Shown piece after piece: positions 18,577-26,163 of a stretch of DNA of 64,000 nucleotides (positions are counted from its first letter, which is position 1; each line of letters opens with the position of its first letter). Both the position numbers and the translations under genes were made by a program. This stretch comes from Candidatus Solibacter usitatus (GTDB lineage: Bacteria; Acidobacteriota; Terriglobia; Bryobacterales; Bryobacteraceae), in the NCBI GenBank assembly GCA_016191645.1, contig JACPVQ010000205.1, positions 1 to 64,000 on the forward strand, written 5' to 3'. Below the pieces are notes generated by a model. The model had not been told where the DNA came from. It did no database searches and worked only from the letters and a program-made list of their open reading frames with translations.

Positions 18577-19623
18577 TTATTTCTTGCCCCAGTTGTCCGA
18601 TACTTTGATGGCAAAGAAGTTCATCACGCGGGCGTCGTTGCGGGCAACCTCGTAGTAAACTGCGCGCAGCAGTTGATCTTTGCGGTTGATCAACTGATCG
18701 CGGATGCTCTGCTGCACGCGCGGATCGTTCAACTCCCGCTGGCCCGCGGGTTCCTTGGACATCACTTTCAAAATGCGATACTCGTTGTCGCTGCGGATGG
18801 CCGGAGAAACCTGTCCCGGCGACAATGCCATCACCATCTTGCGCAACTCGGGGTTCGTCTTATCCAATGACGATTCGCCGATGAATCCCATGTCGCCGCC
18901 ATTGGGAGCGCTGTTGGGATCTTCGGAAAAATTCTGCGCCAGCATGGCGAAGTCTTCGCCGCCGCGCGCGCGCGCTTCCAGGTTGAGCACTTTCTTGCGC
19001 GCCTGTTCGTCGTTCTTCGCCTTATCGCGCTTCAGGTTGCGCACGTTGGGATCGGGTTTCGAGGTGACCACAATCTGCGCCAGGTGAACATGCGGTTCCG
19101 CCAAATGGAAGCTGGCTTTGTTGGCGTTGTAGAAATCCGTAACCTCTTTGTCGTTGATGGCGATCTTCGACGTGATCTCCTTATTGAACAGCTTTTGAAT
19201 ACTCAGGTCGCGGCGCAACTGCGTTTTGAGGTCTTCCACGCTCATGTTGCGCGCTTGCAGCTGTTTCTGCCACTCCTCCTGCGTGTAGGGCGCTTTCAGT
19301 TCGTTGAACTTCGCGTCCACTTCCGGCTCGGTGGCCATCAGGTTCAGTTTCTCCGCGCGCTGCAACATGATTTCGTTGTCCACCAGCGTGCGCAGCAACT
19401 CCAGCTTTTGATAGTTGGTTTGCTCCTCGCTCGGCTTGTCGCCTTGCTTGTCGGGCGCTGTGCCGAATTGAAAGCGGAACTGCTTGTCCACCTCGGCATA
19501 ACTCACGGGGCGGCCGTTGACGGTTGCCGCGACATCGGCGGGAGGCTTGCTCTTGCACCCGGTCAGGCCAACGGCGGCAGCCAGGAAAGCGGCCGGCAAG
19601 TAGGTGTGAAGCAGGACTCTCAT
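18577..19623 (-). CDS. SurA/PpiC-like parvulin peptidyl-prolyl isomerase lipoprotein
   Basis: The 348-residue protein has a lipoprotein signal ending in LTGC (Cys about residue 23), a SurA_N-like helical chaperone region (about 30-170; VNGRPVSYAEVDKQF, LRTLVDNEIMLQRAE) and a parvulin domain (about 175-300; VHLAQIVV, FAMLAQNFSEDPNSAPNGGDMGFI). Known relatives help outer-membrane proteins fold in the periplasm. It follows holB by 8 bases in a leftward operon. The membrane anchor points to the outer or inner membrane periplasmic face, as in PrsA-like proteins. Confidence 0.9.
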   Translation of the reverse strand: MRVLLHTYLPAAFLAAAVGLTGCKSKPPADVAATVNGRPVSYAEVDKQFRFQFGTAPDKQGDKPSEEQTNYQKLELLRTLVDNEIMLQRAEKLNLMATEPEVDAKFNELKAPYTQEEWQKQLQARNMSVEDLKTQLRRDLSIQKLFNKEITSKIAINDKEVTDFYNANKASFHLAEPHVHLAQIVVTSKPDPNVRNLKRDKAKNDEQARKKVLNLEARARGGEDFAMLAQNFSEDPNSAPNGGDMGFIGESSLDKTNPELRKMVMALSPGQVSPAIRSDNEYRILKVMSKEPAGQRELNDPRVQQSIRDQLINRKDQLLRAVYYEVARNDARVMNFFAIKVSDNWGKK

Positions 19624-19631
19624 GCGTCTGG

Positions 19632-20663
19632 TTATTCTACCAATCCTGCGGCGAACGCGTCGAGGGCGATGCCTTTCTGCACATTGCGCCGCGAAAACTC
19701 CACCAGTTCATCGGTGCGCGCCGCAGCCGCGCGCAGCCATTCAAAAGTGCTGTTTGCCGCGATCCGCCGCAGGCGCGGACTGAGGTCCGGATTGTTGCGC
19801 GCGTCCAATCCCTCGCGCAACAAAAGAATGTCCTCCAGCAATCCATACAGAGGCTTCAAATAGAATTCGAGTTTCTCGCCGCGGCTTGCGGAGATCTTTT
19901 CCGAATGGCCAATCCAATCGGAAAACTTCGACTGATGGGCGGCCGTTTCGAGCAGCGCCAGCATGCGTTCGCGGCGCTTGTCCCATATCTCCAGATCCAT
20001 GGACGCGGCAACTCCCGGCGATCCGCCGGCAAGAGGAATGCGGCGGTCCTGGGCATTCATACCGCGCGTTTTGGCAAACGCCTGCATATCCGCGGCGGAA
20101 AGCGTGTGCATGGAAAAGCTCACGGAGCGCGAGCGAATGGTGGGCAGCAGATCGTAGTCGTTCTCCGCCGTCAGGATGAGGATGAGATGGGCGGGCGGCT
20201 CTTCCAACAGCTTCAGCAGCGAATTGGCGGCTTGTTCGTTGGCGCGGTCGATGCGATCGATGAGGAAGATGCGATGTTGTCCTTTGGACGGACTGAATGC
20301 CGAGCGTTCTTTCAACAGGCGGGTTTGTTGAATGGAGATTTGGCGCAAGGGGCCATCGGGAGGAAGCGTAATAAAATCGGGATGCGAGGCCAGCAGCAGA
20401 GGATCGTCGGCGCGTTTGTCCGAAGGCAGCTTCTCGCGTTCGGCGAGAAGTTCCAGATTAGCGGGCAGGCTCAAATCGTCCAACTCGATCTTGTCAGCGC
20501 CGCCCAGAAGCGCCGCCGCGAACCTTCTTGCCAGCGTCGCTTTGCCAATTCCCTCGGCGCCCACAAACAGCAGCGTTTGGGGAATGCGATTCTGGCGCAC
20601 CATGTTGTCCAGCGCCGCGGCAGTGGCGCTATTGCCGAAGAAATCCGGAAACGCGCCGCTCAT
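19632..20663 (-). CDS. holB: DNA polymerase III delta' subunit
   Basis: This 343-residue AAA+ clamp-loader subunit has a Walker A-like GAEGIGKATLARRF, IFLIDRIDRANEQAANSLLKLLEEPPAHLILIL (Walker B region and the characteristic LLKLLEEPP) and the SRC-like arginine motif as TIRSRSVSF. The usual four-cysteine zinc module is not obvious, with few Cys residues present. That is seen in some bacterial delta' proteins. Its start overlaps the stop of the hybrid kinase gene (ATGA). It acts in the cytoplasm, loading the beta clamp. No tmk gene, its common partner, is seen nearby. Confidence 0.85.
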   Translation of the reverse strand: MSGAFPDFFGNSATAAALDNMVRQNRIPQTLLFVGAEGIGKATLARRFAAALLGGADKIELDDLSLPANLELLAEREKLPSDKRADDPLLLASHPDFITLPPDGPLRQISIQQTRLLKERSAFSPSKGQHRIFLIDRIDRANEQAANSLLKLLEEPPAHLILILTAENDYDLLPTIRSRSVSFSMHTLSAADMQAFAKTRGMNAQDRRIPLAGGSPGVAASMDLEIWDKRRERMLALLETAAHQSKFSDWIGHSEKISASRGEKLEFYLKPLYGLLEDILLLREGLDARNNPDLSPRLRRIAANSTFEWLRAAAARTDELVEFSRRNVQKGIALDAFAAGLVE

Positions 20664-21814
20664 GCTTCCAGCGCCGTTCGCAAGGTTTCGGCAAGTTTGG
20701 CCAGGCGATACGGCTTCTGCAAAAAGCCTTTTGCGCCGGCGGCAATCAGCGCGTCGATCGCCGCGTCGCGATTGTAACCGCTGGTCAGCACAATCCGCAC
20801 CGAGGGGTCGATCTCGCGCAACTGCTCAAACAATTGCCCGCCGCTCAGGCCGGGCATGACCAAGTCTACGATGACGATGTCGATTTCGCATCCGCGCTCC
20901 TGATAATAATCGAGCGCCGCCTGCGCGTCGCGCACGCAGACCGCCGTGTAACCCGCGCTGGCCAGCATGCGCACCGCCACTTGCCGCACCACTTCCTCGT
21001 CGTCCACCACCAGCACGCATCCGCGGCCCTTTTGCGCGGCCGCCGCGGCGGGTTCGCCGCTCAGCGGCGCGCGGTCGCGCGCAAGCGGAAGCAATACGTG
21101 GAAACATGCGCCAGGGCCGCTATCATCCAACTCGATACTGCCGCCATGCGCGCGCACAATGCTCTGCACGACGGTGAGGCCCATGCCTGTCCCTTTTCCC
21201 GGATCTTTAGTAGTGAAAAACGGTTCGAAGATGCGTCCGCGAATGGGTTCGGGAATTCCCGGGCCGGTGTCGCTCACCAGCACGCGCACCGATCCGCCGG
21301 CGTTCTCCGTGCCCAGTGTCAGCGTGCCGCCTTCGGACATGGCATCGCGGGCGTTCAGCGCGAGGTTGAGAAAGACTTGAAAAATCTGGCTCGCCTCGCC
21401 CATCACGCGCGGCGTGGCCGCTTCCAGTTTTGATTCCAGGCGAATGTTTTTGTCGATGGTGTGTCGCAGCAGGTCGGCGACTTCAGAGAGCGTATGATGC
21501 ACATCGACGCGCGTGCGGCGGCCTGTGCCACGCCGCGCAAAGCCAAGAATTTGCGCCGTCAATTGCGAGGCGCGTTCGGCGGCTTTCTCGATTACGTCGA
21601 GCGCTTCCAGCACATGCGGCGGAATGGCGGGATCTTCGCGCAGCACACTGGCATAGCCCAGAATTGCGGTCAGCAGATTGTTGAAGTCATGCGCGACGCC
21701 GCCCGCAAGCGACCCGATGGCCAGCAGTTTCTGCGCCTGGGCAAGTTGCGATTCGAGATCTTCCACTCGCCGGCGCAATTGGGTTTCGGTGCTCTGCGAC
21801 GATTCCCGTGTCAT
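20660..21814 (-). CDS. Soluble hybrid histidine kinase with C-terminal receiver domain
   Basis: The 384-residue protein starts with a short coiled coil (about 8-35), then HisKA with phospho-acceptor His in LAGGVAHDFNNLL (about residue 42) and HATPase_c (NLALNARDAM; SDTGPGIP; FFTTKDPGKGTGMGL). A receiver domain of about 120 residues follows (VLVVDDEEVVRQVA; phospho-Asp in DIVIVDLVMPG; Lys in KGFLQKPY). There is no membrane segment and no recognisable sensor domain, so the input must come from another protein. This GGVAHDFNNLL class is common in myxobacteria and acidobacteria. It is the first gene of a coupled operon with holB and the parvulin gene. Confidence 0.92.
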   Translation of the reverse strand: MTRESSQSTETQLRRRVEDLESQLAQAQKLLAIGSLAGGVAHDFNNLLTAILGYASVLREDPAIPPHVLEALDVIEKAAERASQLTAQILGFARRGTGRRTRVDVHHTLSEVADLLRHTIDKNIRLESKLEAATPRVMGEASQIFQVFLNLALNARDAMSEGGTLTLGTENAGGSVRVLVSDTGPGIPEPIRGRIFEPFFTTKDPGKGTGMGLTVVQSIVRAHGGSIELDDSGPGACFHVLLPLARDRAPLSGEPAAAAAQKGRGCVLVVDDEEVVRQVAVRMLASAGYTAVCVRDAQAALDYYQERGCEIDIVIVDLVMPGLSGGQLFEQLREIDPSVRIVLTSGYNRDAAIDALIAAGAKGFLQKPYRLAKLAETLRTALEA

Positions 21815-21841
21815 GGTTTGCGCTAACTGTCATCTTAGCAG

Positions 21842-21946
21842 GGTGGGGCAGATCTCCAGATCTGCGGAGGGGTCTCCAGACCCCGACTCGTTCGCGCAGC
21901 GAACGATGGCCGCTGCGCGGCCATGCGGGATCTGGAGATCCCGCTG
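21842..21946. repeat. Modular hairpin element, copy B/C, left half
   Basis: The left outer flank GTGGGGCAG is followed by hairpins at 21848-21865 (GCAGATCT-CC-AGATCTGC), 21869-21884 (GGGGTCT-CC-AGACCCC), 21889-21905 (CGTTCG-CGCAG-CGAACG), 21906-21924 (ATGGCCGC-TGC-GCGGCCAT) and 21925-21944 (GCGGGATCT-GG-AGATCCCGC). The series stops exactly at the inverted repeat of the insertion sequence. The missing right half lies at the other side of that IS, at 23709-23799. Confidence 0.85.
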
Positions 21947-21962
21947 CTCGACTTTGGCCTTT
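21947..21962. repeat. IS terminal inverted repeat, left
   Basis: CTCGACTTTGGCCTTT matches the reverse complement of the right end (CTCGGCTTTGGCCTTT) at 15 of 16 positions. It begins two bases after the last hairpin of the left repeat half. Confidence 0.8.
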
Positions 21963-21968
21963 TGTCCT

Positions 21969-23596
21969 TCACCCATTGGCGTAGCAAACAGCGGATGCGA
22001 TAGGGAAAGAGTATTTCTCCGGCTTCCTATCTGCGGGCGGTTTCGACGCGAAGCCGGAGAAACTATCAATGCCGAGGCCGCGTCCCCAAACCTCGGCACG
22101 CAAGTTATGCAGCAGTTGTTGTGTTGAGTTGCGTGGGCCCTTGGAACTGGCAGCCCATTTGGGTTGGGGCAGCAAGCCCTCGCTGGAATGGCCGAAGGCG
22201 CGCTGCCCGGCGACCAGCAGCATGCCATAAGCAGCGACGGTGAGTGCTGGGGCGGATTCGACGGAGGTCTCCGCTCGCACCTGTGCTTGGCCAACACCGA
22301 GCAGAGTCTTCTCGTCACGGAAGTTTACCTCGATGTCCCAGCGCTGGAAGTACGATTCGATGATCGTGCGCGGGTCCAGTTCCGGGTCGGTGCAGATGAG
22401 GAATGCGGGATCGCGATAGAGCAGTTTGGAGCCTTTGCGCAAACGGTAGGCAAGCGGCCGGATGACGATCAGTTGCAGCAACTGGGCACCCGTTGTGCGC
22501 CATAACAGATGGGGAATGCGTTTATAGCAGAGTGTATGACTGATGCCGGAATGGACGAACGTCATGGTTTCCCAGGGTTGGGAATCACTGCTGCGGAATT
22601 GATCGGGAGTGGGAGCGGCAGCGCCGTAAACAAGACGGCGGCCCTGAGCTTTCCTCTGGTCAGAGTCCGGCGGAAAACACAGATTGGCATCTTTTCGAAT
22701 TCGTCCGATACAGACGGTGTGAGGTGGAATTTGCTTCAACACAGTGGAGTTGGTGAAGCCGCCGTCGAAAGCGAGTAATAAGGTGCGGTTGCGGCCACCG
22801 GGATCCAGATCCAGGGACTGGCGGAGTAGAATCATCTGCTGGGCAGCACGCAGACTGAGCCGGGACGAACTTGCGTCCAGACGGTATTGGGTGCGGTCGG
22901 CGTCGGTAGCCTGACGACCCGGTTTGGGCGGCGTGGGAGCGTGAAGGAAGGCAATGGGAGCCAACCGGAATGCTCCTTCTTTGCCGGGCATGGCGGCGGA
23001 GATCTGAAGAAAGCGCTGTGCACGTACGAAGTTGGTCTGGAAGCGCGGCCCGAGCGGATCTCGTCGCCAAGCCACTCCTGGCGTATGCAGACCGGAGCGG
23101 CGCAGGAGTGTATCGTCGATGACGGCGCGAAACGGTGCGCCGGCGGGCAGTTCGTCGGCGATCGCACGGCGGACGACAGAGAACATCTCCGGCAGGGGAA
23201 GCCGATCATGAGAGAAGAGTCTATAGGAAGCGCTCCAATCGCGAAACTGAGAGCCGGAAGTGGTGAGTAGGCCAGTGACGGTGCGGCGGCCGAGACAGAG
23301 AAGAGAGCTCAGCGCGAGGGTTTGCGCGTGATCGGCGACACGGCGCTGTGGGAAGGCGGGGAGGCATTGGTTCCAGAGGTGCTCGAACTGGGGGAGGAGA
23401 CCGGCGGAGTTTTTTTTAAAGCGGACGGCGGAGGATCGCGACGATGCAGGGCAAGCAGGGCCTTATTCTCGACAATCCACTCGACGGTTTCGCCGCGAGA
23501 GAACTCCATCGCCTGAGCGAGAGCAGAGGGAAAGTTGATATACCACTGCTCGCTGGCAGCGCGTTTGATGAGTTGGACTTTGGTGGGGAACCCCAT
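21969..23596 (-). CDS. IS transposase (DDE, IS4/IS701-like) made by -1 frameshifting
   Basis: The first frame runs from ATG 23596 to 23309 and holds an AbrB-like N-terminal domain (VQLIKRAASEQWYINFPSAL, then EFSRGETVEWIVENKALL). At an A8 tract (23410-23417) a -1 shift joins it to the second frame, which reads LKKNSAGLLPQFEHLWNQCL and continues without a stop to 21969. The catalytic domain has Asp in FRAVIDDTLL, Asp in LLLAFDGGFTN and Glu in IEVNFRDEKTLLGVG. The joined product is about 542 residues, and similar transposases that I recall carry this N-terminal domain and catalytic domain in one chain. Without the shift the first frame ends after a low-complexity tail and the second lacks its first about 135 residues. 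Confidence 0.8.
23411..23417 (-). other. Slippery heptamer A_AAA_AAA for -1 frameshifting in the transposase gene
   Basis: Read on the minus strand the zero frame is TTA AAA AAA ACT. A one-base backward slip gives TTA AAA AAA AAC TCC and enters the catalytic frame. A AAA AAA C is an efficient slippery sequence in several IS families, and A8 also allows transcriptional slippage. An inactivating one-base deletion would look the same. Confidence 0.6.
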
Positions 23597-23692
23597 GGAA
23601 GATCCTTTCGGTCACACTCTAGTCATATAACTAGATACCACAATTCAAGCAGAGATACAACATGGGTCGCAAGAAATGTTTTTTATCTAGTG

Positions 23693-23708
23693 AAAGGCCA
23701 AAGCCGAG
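23693..23708. repeat. IS terminal inverted repeat, right
   Basis: AAAGGCCAAAGCCGAG is the right-hand partner of the left inverted repeat (one mismatch). It lies about 97 bases upstream of the transposase start and directly abuts the right half of the hairpin element. Confidence 0.8.
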
Positions 23709-23799
23709 TCGGCCGCGAAGCGGCCGCCTGGGAGATTCCGTTGCTACCGGCAGAGACGGTCTGGAGACCGTCTCGCAGATCTGGAGATCTGCCCCACAG
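23709..23799. repeat. Modular hairpin element, copy B/C, right half
   Basis: Hairpins at 23711-23725 (GGCCGC-GAA-GCGGCC), 23753-23774 (10-base stem with GG centre) and 23775-23792 (GCAGATCT-GG-AGATCTGC) are followed by the right outer flank CTGCCCCACAG. The conserved CCGGCAGAG precedes the last two, as in copies A and D. The leftward Rieske reading frame runs into this half and ends inside it at 23744. Confidence 0.85.
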
Positions 23800-24832
23800 C
23801 GAGGAACTCCTCTAACAGAAGGTGGAAATGGTGTACGCCGTTTTCCCGTTTCACGGAGTAACGTCCGCGATCGTACGAGCGTGATTGCAACCCCTTCTGC
23901 ACGGATTCACAGATGCGGATATCTTCCTGTTGGATCTCATCGCTGAAGGCAATTGCCGCCGGGTCCAACTCCTTCCCGGCGTAACTGAACCATTCAAAAA
24001 TCGTCAACGTCCGGTCGTGACCCAGCGGAAGGATGATGTTGACGCTCAGATTGTCCGGGTAGATGTTCAACATCAAGTTGGGAAAAACCCAATAATAAAG
24101 CGCCTGTTGACCAGCCGCCGCATCATCGTAGCGGCGAGGTTCATCGCGCCCGGACCGCGGCGGACGGATGGGCGCGTACTGTGACGAATAGTAGCGCGCG
24201 GTATCGACGCGATATGCGTTGTAGTCGAGCTCGCGAAACAACGACGGATGCGCGGCGGGCAGATGGTAGCCCTCCAGATAGTTGTCGACGTAAACCTTCC
24301 AGTTGCAGGCGATCGTGTAATCCCGCCTGTGGGCGAAATGCAGCCGCTGAGCGTGTTCAGGAATGCCTTGAATCATCTCAGCGAACGGAATTGCCTGCGC
24401 GTCGAGATTGACAAAAACGTATGGACCCCACTCCGTCAAACCATACGCCGGCAAGCGCACATCTTCCTTCTTCCAACACTCGACGCCCTCAAATTCCGGT
24501 GCGTTCAACAGGTTGCCATCCAAGGCGTAGGTCCACGCGTGATAAGGGCAGCGAAGCGATTTCGCATTCCCGTGCTCTGAAAGAATCACGGATGCGCGGT
24601 GGCGGCACACATTGGAGAACGCTCGCAATATTCCATCGTGCCCACGTACAACGGCGACAGGCTCGCCGGCAATCTCACCGGCGCAATAATCTCCGACATT
24701 TGCAACCTGTGCCCGGTGGCAAAGAGGCTGCCAGGTTCGCCAGAAAACACCTTCCTTTTCAGCGTTTAGAAAAGACGGGTCCGTATACCATTGCGAAGGA
24801 ATTGTGGACGCGCGTGCTAGGTTGGGCTCCAT
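23744..24832 (-). CDS. Rieske non-heme iron oxygenase, alpha subunit
   Basis: The protein of about 362 residues has the Rieske [2Fe-2S] motif CxH (CRHRAS) and CxxH (CPYH) at about 75-100, and the mononuclear iron site in the C-terminal half (VDNYLEGYHLPAAHP, two His plus a later acidic ligand). The overall pattern resembles the betaine/carnitine/choline monooxygenase branch of the ring-hydroxylating oxygenase family. ATG 24832 is chosen because the upstream extension is arginine-rich and overlaps the divergent permease gene. The natural C-terminus probably ended near HHFHLLLEEFLA; the last about 17 residues (VGQISRSARRSPDRLCR) are translated from the hairpin repeat. A reductase partner is not encoded nearby. 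The substrate is unknown; a quaternary amine is plausible. Confidence 0.85.
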   Translation of the reverse strand: MEPNLARASTIPSQWYTDPSFLNAEKEGVFWRTWQPLCHRAQVANVGDYCAGEIAGEPVAVVRGHDGILRAFSNVCRHRASVILSEHGNAKSLRCPYHAWTYALDGNLLNAPEFEGVECWKKEDVRLPAYGLTEWGPYVFVNLDAQAIPFAEMIQGIPEHAQRLHFAHRRDYTIACNWKVYVDNYLEGYHLPAAHPSLFRELDYNAYRVDTARYYSSQYAPIRPPRSGRDEPRRYDDAAAGQQALYYWVFPNLMLNIYPDNLSVNIILPLGHDRTLTIFEWFSYAGKELDPAAIAFSDEIQQEDIRICESVQKGLQSRSYDRGRYSVKRENGVHHFHLLLEEFLAVGQISRSARRSPDRLCR

Positions 24833-24855
24833 GGCTCGTATGCTAGTATGCCGCA

Positions 24856-26151
24856 ATGACTCAGCAGCGGTACGAATTGCAGCGTGCATTGGGTACCGCG
24901 TTCGGCGTTGCGGTGGGCGTCGGAACCATGATCGGCGTTGGGATCTTGCGCAGGCCCGGCGAAATCGCAAAGCTGCTCGGTGAGCCATGGGCCATCTACG
25001 CCATCTGGCTTGCGGGCGCTCTCTATTCCTTTCTCGGCGCACTCTGCGTAGCGGAACTGGCGACGATGATTCCGCGCGCGGGAGCGTTCACTGTTTATGC
25101 GCGCCAGGCATTGGGGCCGACGGCCGGCTTCGCGGTGGGTTGGACCGATTGGTTGTTGAACTCCGCTTCCCTAGCCTATGGAACCATCGCGGTGGCGGAG
25201 CTGATTCCGAGATTCTGGCCGCGGACGGGAGGCTGGACCGTACCCGCCGCGCTTCTGCTGGTCGCATCCCTCGCTTTCGTCCAATACAAAGGAATCGGAG
25301 CGAACAGCCTCGCCCAACAATCGCTGAGCCTTCTGGTGTTCCTTGTTTTTGCAGGCCTCATCGCGGCATGTTTTCTTCATGCGCCGGCAAGCGCTTCTTC
25401 CGGCGGCGGCGCGGCGGGCGCCGGTCTATGGCTGCTGGCCTTCCGTTCGATCCTGGTTTCCTACGACGGATGGTATCAGCCGGCGTACTTCACGGAAGAG
25501 AACCGCGATCCTGGCCGCGGATTGCCGCGGGCGCTCTTCGGCGGGCTTGCGACGGTGACTGCGGTCTATCTTCTCATCAACGCCGCTCTTCTTCACATCT
25601 TTCCCGTTGCAACGCTGGCCGCATCCGCGATGCCGGTGAGCGACGCCGCGAGGTTGGTTGCGGGCCAATCGGGCGATGCCGTCATCGCTCTCCTCTCTTC
25701 CTGCGCGCTGCTGAGCATGGCGAACGCTTCACTCGCGGGCGGCGCTCGCATTCTGTTGGGTGCAACGCGGGCACTTCCCGGATGGGACGGCATCACGGAA
25801 GTGCGAAATACCGGCACGCCATGGGCCGCTACCATGGCGACGGAGCTCACAGCCGCGGCGATGATAGTGAGCGGAGCGTTCGACACGCTGTTGAATCTGG
25901 CGGGGGTATTACTGGTGGTCCTGTACAGCTCCGCCTACATCTCGCTGGTCGTTCTGCGCCGTCGCGAACCTGCCGCGCCGCGCCCGTTCCGGACGCCTGC
26001 GTATTCCGTTGTCACCGGCGTGCTGCTTGTTTCGGGAGCGGCATTCCTCTGCGGCATCGCGATGGAAGACGGGCGTACGTTTCTTGCCGCCATCGCCTGC
26101 ATCGGAGTGAGCTTTCTGTTGCTCGTTGCCCGGCGCTACACTCGGCAATAG
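24856..26151 (+). CDS. APC-superfamily amino acid permease
   Basis: The 431-residue inner-membrane protein has about 12 transmembrane segments. The first holds the hallmark unwound helix GVGTMIGVGILRRPGEI, followed by AGALYSFLGALCVAELATMIPRAGAFTVYAR, characteristic of APC transporters. It starts 23 bases from the divergent Rieske oxygenase gene and ends 12 bases before the PLP enzyme gene. This suggests import of the amino acid or amine that those enzymes process. The substrate specificity cannot be read. Confidence 0.9.
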   Translation: MTQQRYELQRALGTAFGVAVGVGTMIGVGILRRPGEIAKLLGEPWAIYAIWLAGALYSFLGALCVAELATMIPRAGAFTVYARQALGPTAGFAVGWTDWLLNSASLAYGTIAVAELIPRFWPRTGGWTVPAALLLVASLAFVQYKGIGANSLAQQSLSLLVFLVFAGLIAACFLHAPASASSGGGAAGAGLWLLAFRSILVSYDGWYQPAYFTEENRDPGRGLPRALFGGLATVTAVYLLINAALLHIFPVATLAASAMPVSDAARLVAGQSGDAVIALLSSCALLSMANASLAGGARILLGATRALPGWDGITEVRNTGTPWAATMATELTAAAMIVSGAFDTLLNLAGVLLVVLYSSAYISLVVLRRREPAAPRPFRTPAYSVVTGVLLVSGAAFLCGIAMEDGRTFLAAIACIGVSFLLLVARRYTRQ

Positions 26152-26163
26152 AGGACCTCGCTT

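Larger units (their letters stand above)
21947..23708 (-). mobile_element. Complete insertion sequence inserted into a hairpin element
   Basis: An element of about 1.76 kb has 16-base terminal inverted repeats with one mismatch and one transposase coding unit that nearly fills it. The DDE residues are intact. It separates the left and right halves of one modular hairpin element. No target-site duplication was found at the two junctions (…CCCGCTG before, TCGGCCGC… after), so the outer boundaries could be off by a few bases or the duplication has decayed. Confidence 0.8.

Noticed and set aside
23309-23596. Stand-alone AbrB-like antitoxin gene
   Set aside because: The domain is the N-terminus of the transposase; no toxin gene is adjacent and the frame joins the DDE domain by a -1 shift.
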